This document shows, one piece after another, positions 16,298 through 17,574 of a stretch of 17,574 nt of DNA. Positions within the stretch are counted from its first letter, which is position 1. Every line of letters begins with the position of its first letter. The notes under the pieces were generated by a model. The model searched no databases. It saw nothing but the letters and a program-made list of their open reading frames with translations, and was not told where the DNA came from. A program made the position numbers and the translations under genes. Source of the stretch: Clostridiales bacterium UBA1742 (GTDB lineage: Bacteria; Bacillota; Clostridia; TANB77; CAG-508); the NCBI GenBank assembly GCA_002314935.1, contig DCHW01000002.1, forward strand, positions 1 to 17,574. The letters run 5' to 3'.

Positions 16298-16323
16298 TAA
16301 ACATGTGTCATGCAAATTTACTA

Positions 16324-17574
16324 TTAATTAATTTTATCTCCTGTTTTTGCATCATAATATTCTACCGTTGGTGCATACCATGTTTCTCCAGATAATCCTG
16401 TTACAGTTCCACCTTGTGTATCTATATATATTTTTACTGTTGATGTGCTTGAAATTCCCCAAAATGTTTCTTGACCAATTGATTCTACAGGATTTCCAAC
16501 AGATCCCAATTGGACATTTTTTAATTTATTACAATTATAAAAACTACTTAATCCTACTGTCTTTATTTTAGGTGCTATTACTTCTTCAAGATTTGTACAA
16601 TTTCTAAATGAATAGCCTCCTAGACTTGTTACATTATTTAAATTTATTTTAGTTATTCCTGTACACCCTTGAAAACTCATTGCATTTTTATTGTTTATCA
16701 CTTTATCTGGTATTGTTATTTCTCCTGTTATATTTGTACACCCTGAAAAAACATTTCCATTTATTTGAGTTATTTTATCTTTATTTGGAATTTGTTCCCA
16801 AGTTATGTCTGTATTTCCAACATATTTGCTTCCTAATATTATATTTACGCATTCTCCTGTACTTGCATCATAATATTCTACCGTTGATGCACTCCATGTT
16901 TCTCCTGCCAAACTTGTTACATTTCCACCTTGTGTGTCTATATATATTTTTACTGTTGATGTACTTGAATTTCCCCAAAATGTTTCTTGACCAATTGATT
17001 CTACAGGATTTCCAATAGATCCCAATTGGATATTTTTTAATTTATTACAATTATAAAAACTACTTAATCCTACTGTCTTTATTTTAGGTGCTATTACTTC
17101 TTCAAGATTTGTACAATTTCTAAATGAATAACCTCCTAGACTTGTTACATTATTTAAATTTATTTTAGTTATTCCTGTACAATCTTTAAATGCACTGTTT
17201 CCTATTGCAGTTACTTTATTTCCACATAATACTTTTTTTATTGTCGTCTTGTCTGTTATTGTACCACTATATGTTGATTCATTTATTGTTGTTTCTGCTG
17301 TTACAAACACATCATTTTCATTATAATATATTAATGTTTCACTTGGTTCAAATACTGCTGTATATGTTGCAGCTCCTGTTACTGTTATTGTTTCTGTTGC
17401 ATTTGTTGATATTGTTTCTCCATCTTTTAACCATCTTGAAAATACAAATTCTATATTATTCCCATTTATATTCTTCTTTACTCCTGTTGCTGTTAGTTCA
17501 TATTTCTTATATGCAGTTGCCGTAAATTCTGTTTCTTCTGTACATTCTATTTCTGTTTTTGTTTCTTTACTTTC
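16324..17574 (-). CDS. BspA-like leucine-rich repeat surface protein, 3' part
   Basis: The 416 residues in view are open from the window edge, so the N-terminus is missing; an internal GTG at 17310 is not a start. The first part is beta-rich and Ig/InlB-repeat-like (FVFSRWLKDGETISTNATET, then TVTGAATYTAVFEP). The rest is made of BspA-type leucine-rich repeats with units such as IGNSAFKDCTGITKINLNNV, LGGYSFRNCTNLEEVIAP and VGLSSFYNCNKLKNIQLG, then a YIDTQGG..VEYYD module. The protein ends at ...TGDKIN-stop without a sorting signal, membrane helix or other visible anchor. BspA-like proteins are secreted and commonly bind host or bacterial surfaces; that role is family knowledge. A strong terminator follows. 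Confidence 0.8.
   Translation of the reverse strand, partial: ESKETKTEIECTEETEFTATAYKKYELTATGVKKNINGNNIEFVFSRWLKDGETISTNATETITVTGAATYTAVFEPSETLIYYNENDVFVTAETTINESTYSGTITDKTTIKKVLCGNKVTAIGNSAFKDCTGITKINLNNVTSLGGYSFRNCTNLEEVIAPKIKTVGLSSFYNCNKLKNIQLGSIGNPVESIGQETFWGNSSTSTVKIYIDTQGGNVTSLAGETWSASTVEYYDASTGECVNIILGSKYVGNTDITWEQIPNKDKITQINGNVFSGCTNITGEITIPDKVINNKNAMSFQGCTGITKINLNNVTSLGGYSFRNCTNLEEVIAPKIKTVGLSSFYNCNKLKNVQLGSVGNPVESIGQETFWGISSTSTVKIYIDTQGGTVTGLSGETWYAPTVEYYDAKTGDKIN
16350..16664 (-). repeat. BspA-like gene internal duplication, copy 2 (C-terminal)
   Basis: About 315 bp nearly identical to 16866-17180, with an offset of exactly 516 bp (172 codons), so the frame is kept. It encodes the CTGITKINLNN to VEYYDA segment. 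A handful of substitutions distinguish the copies (for example IQLGSIG versus VQLGSVG). Confidence 0.85.
16866..17180 (-). repeat. BspA-like gene internal duplication, copy 1 (N-terminal)
   Basis: Partner of 16350-16664. The two copies are joined by a unique segment of about 200 bp encoding GKYVGNTDI-type sequence and a further leucine-rich repeat (ITQINGNVFSGCTNIT). Confidence 0.85.

Noticed and set aside
16212..16323. Small gene between the PBP and BspA-like genes
   Set aside because: The gap holds a terminator and AT-rich sequence but no open frame with a ribosome site.

Overview
This is a strongly AT-rich window in which every credible gene lies on the minus strand, so it is read from right to left. 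Low base composition, AGGAGG-type ribosome sites, intrinsic terminators, a sortase-anchored thioester/CnaB adhesin, a BspA-type leucine-rich surface protein and a clostridial-type class B penicillin-binding protein all point to a low-GC Bacillota, most likely an uncultured gut clostridium. Organism identity is inference. TGG serves for tryptophan throughout, so the standard code applies.

Layout, in order of transcription. (1) 17574-16324: the 3' part of a secreted BspA-like repeat protein, closed by a strong terminator at 16260-16297. (2) 16211-14474: a class B penicillin-binding protein (FtsI/SpoVD type) split by a one-base frameshift near 15946. Its C-terminus is also lost, replaced at about 14502 by a 24-bp sequence that recurs 119 bp away (14479-14502 and 14360-14383), followed by a terminator at 14293-14328. 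(3) 14234-12043: a tight operon of a 150-residue helical protein, a ParA ATPase and a ParB protein, ending in a terminator. (4) 11848-6317: a membrane-anchored protein with a K/E/Q-rich linker and a cysteine-rich end, then a 1586-residue surface adhesin with a thioester domain, about twelve CnaB/SpaA-type domains and a variant sorting signal. (5) 6257-1478: a 71-residue protein, then a giant N6-methylase/SNF2-helicase gene of the kind carried by integrative conjugative elements. (6) 1472-11: an ISNCY/IS1202-like insertion sequence sitting at the truncated end of the helicase gene.

Items 3 to 5 look like the start of an integrative and conjugative element (ICE) of the clostridial Tn1549/CTn sort: partition genes first, then surface proteins for cell contact, then the methylase/helicase. 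The ICE edge probably lies between 14235 and 14502, next to the damaged penicillin-binding protein gene. The element appears to be decaying, or the assembly has errors. The helicase gene has a one-base frameshift in its methylase motif I at 3605 and is cut after its Walker A motif next to the IS. Both frameshifts in the window (3605 and about 15946) can be explained by one extra C in front of GGA on the coding strand, which raises the question of a shared cause.

No tRNA, rRNA, CRISPR array, integrase, relaxase or sortase gene is visible here. I see no clear new defence or regulatory system. The most unusual items are the repeat-bounded junction in the penicillin-binding protein gene, the matched frameshifts, the variant adhesin motifs and the promoterless hairpin-separated gene order.
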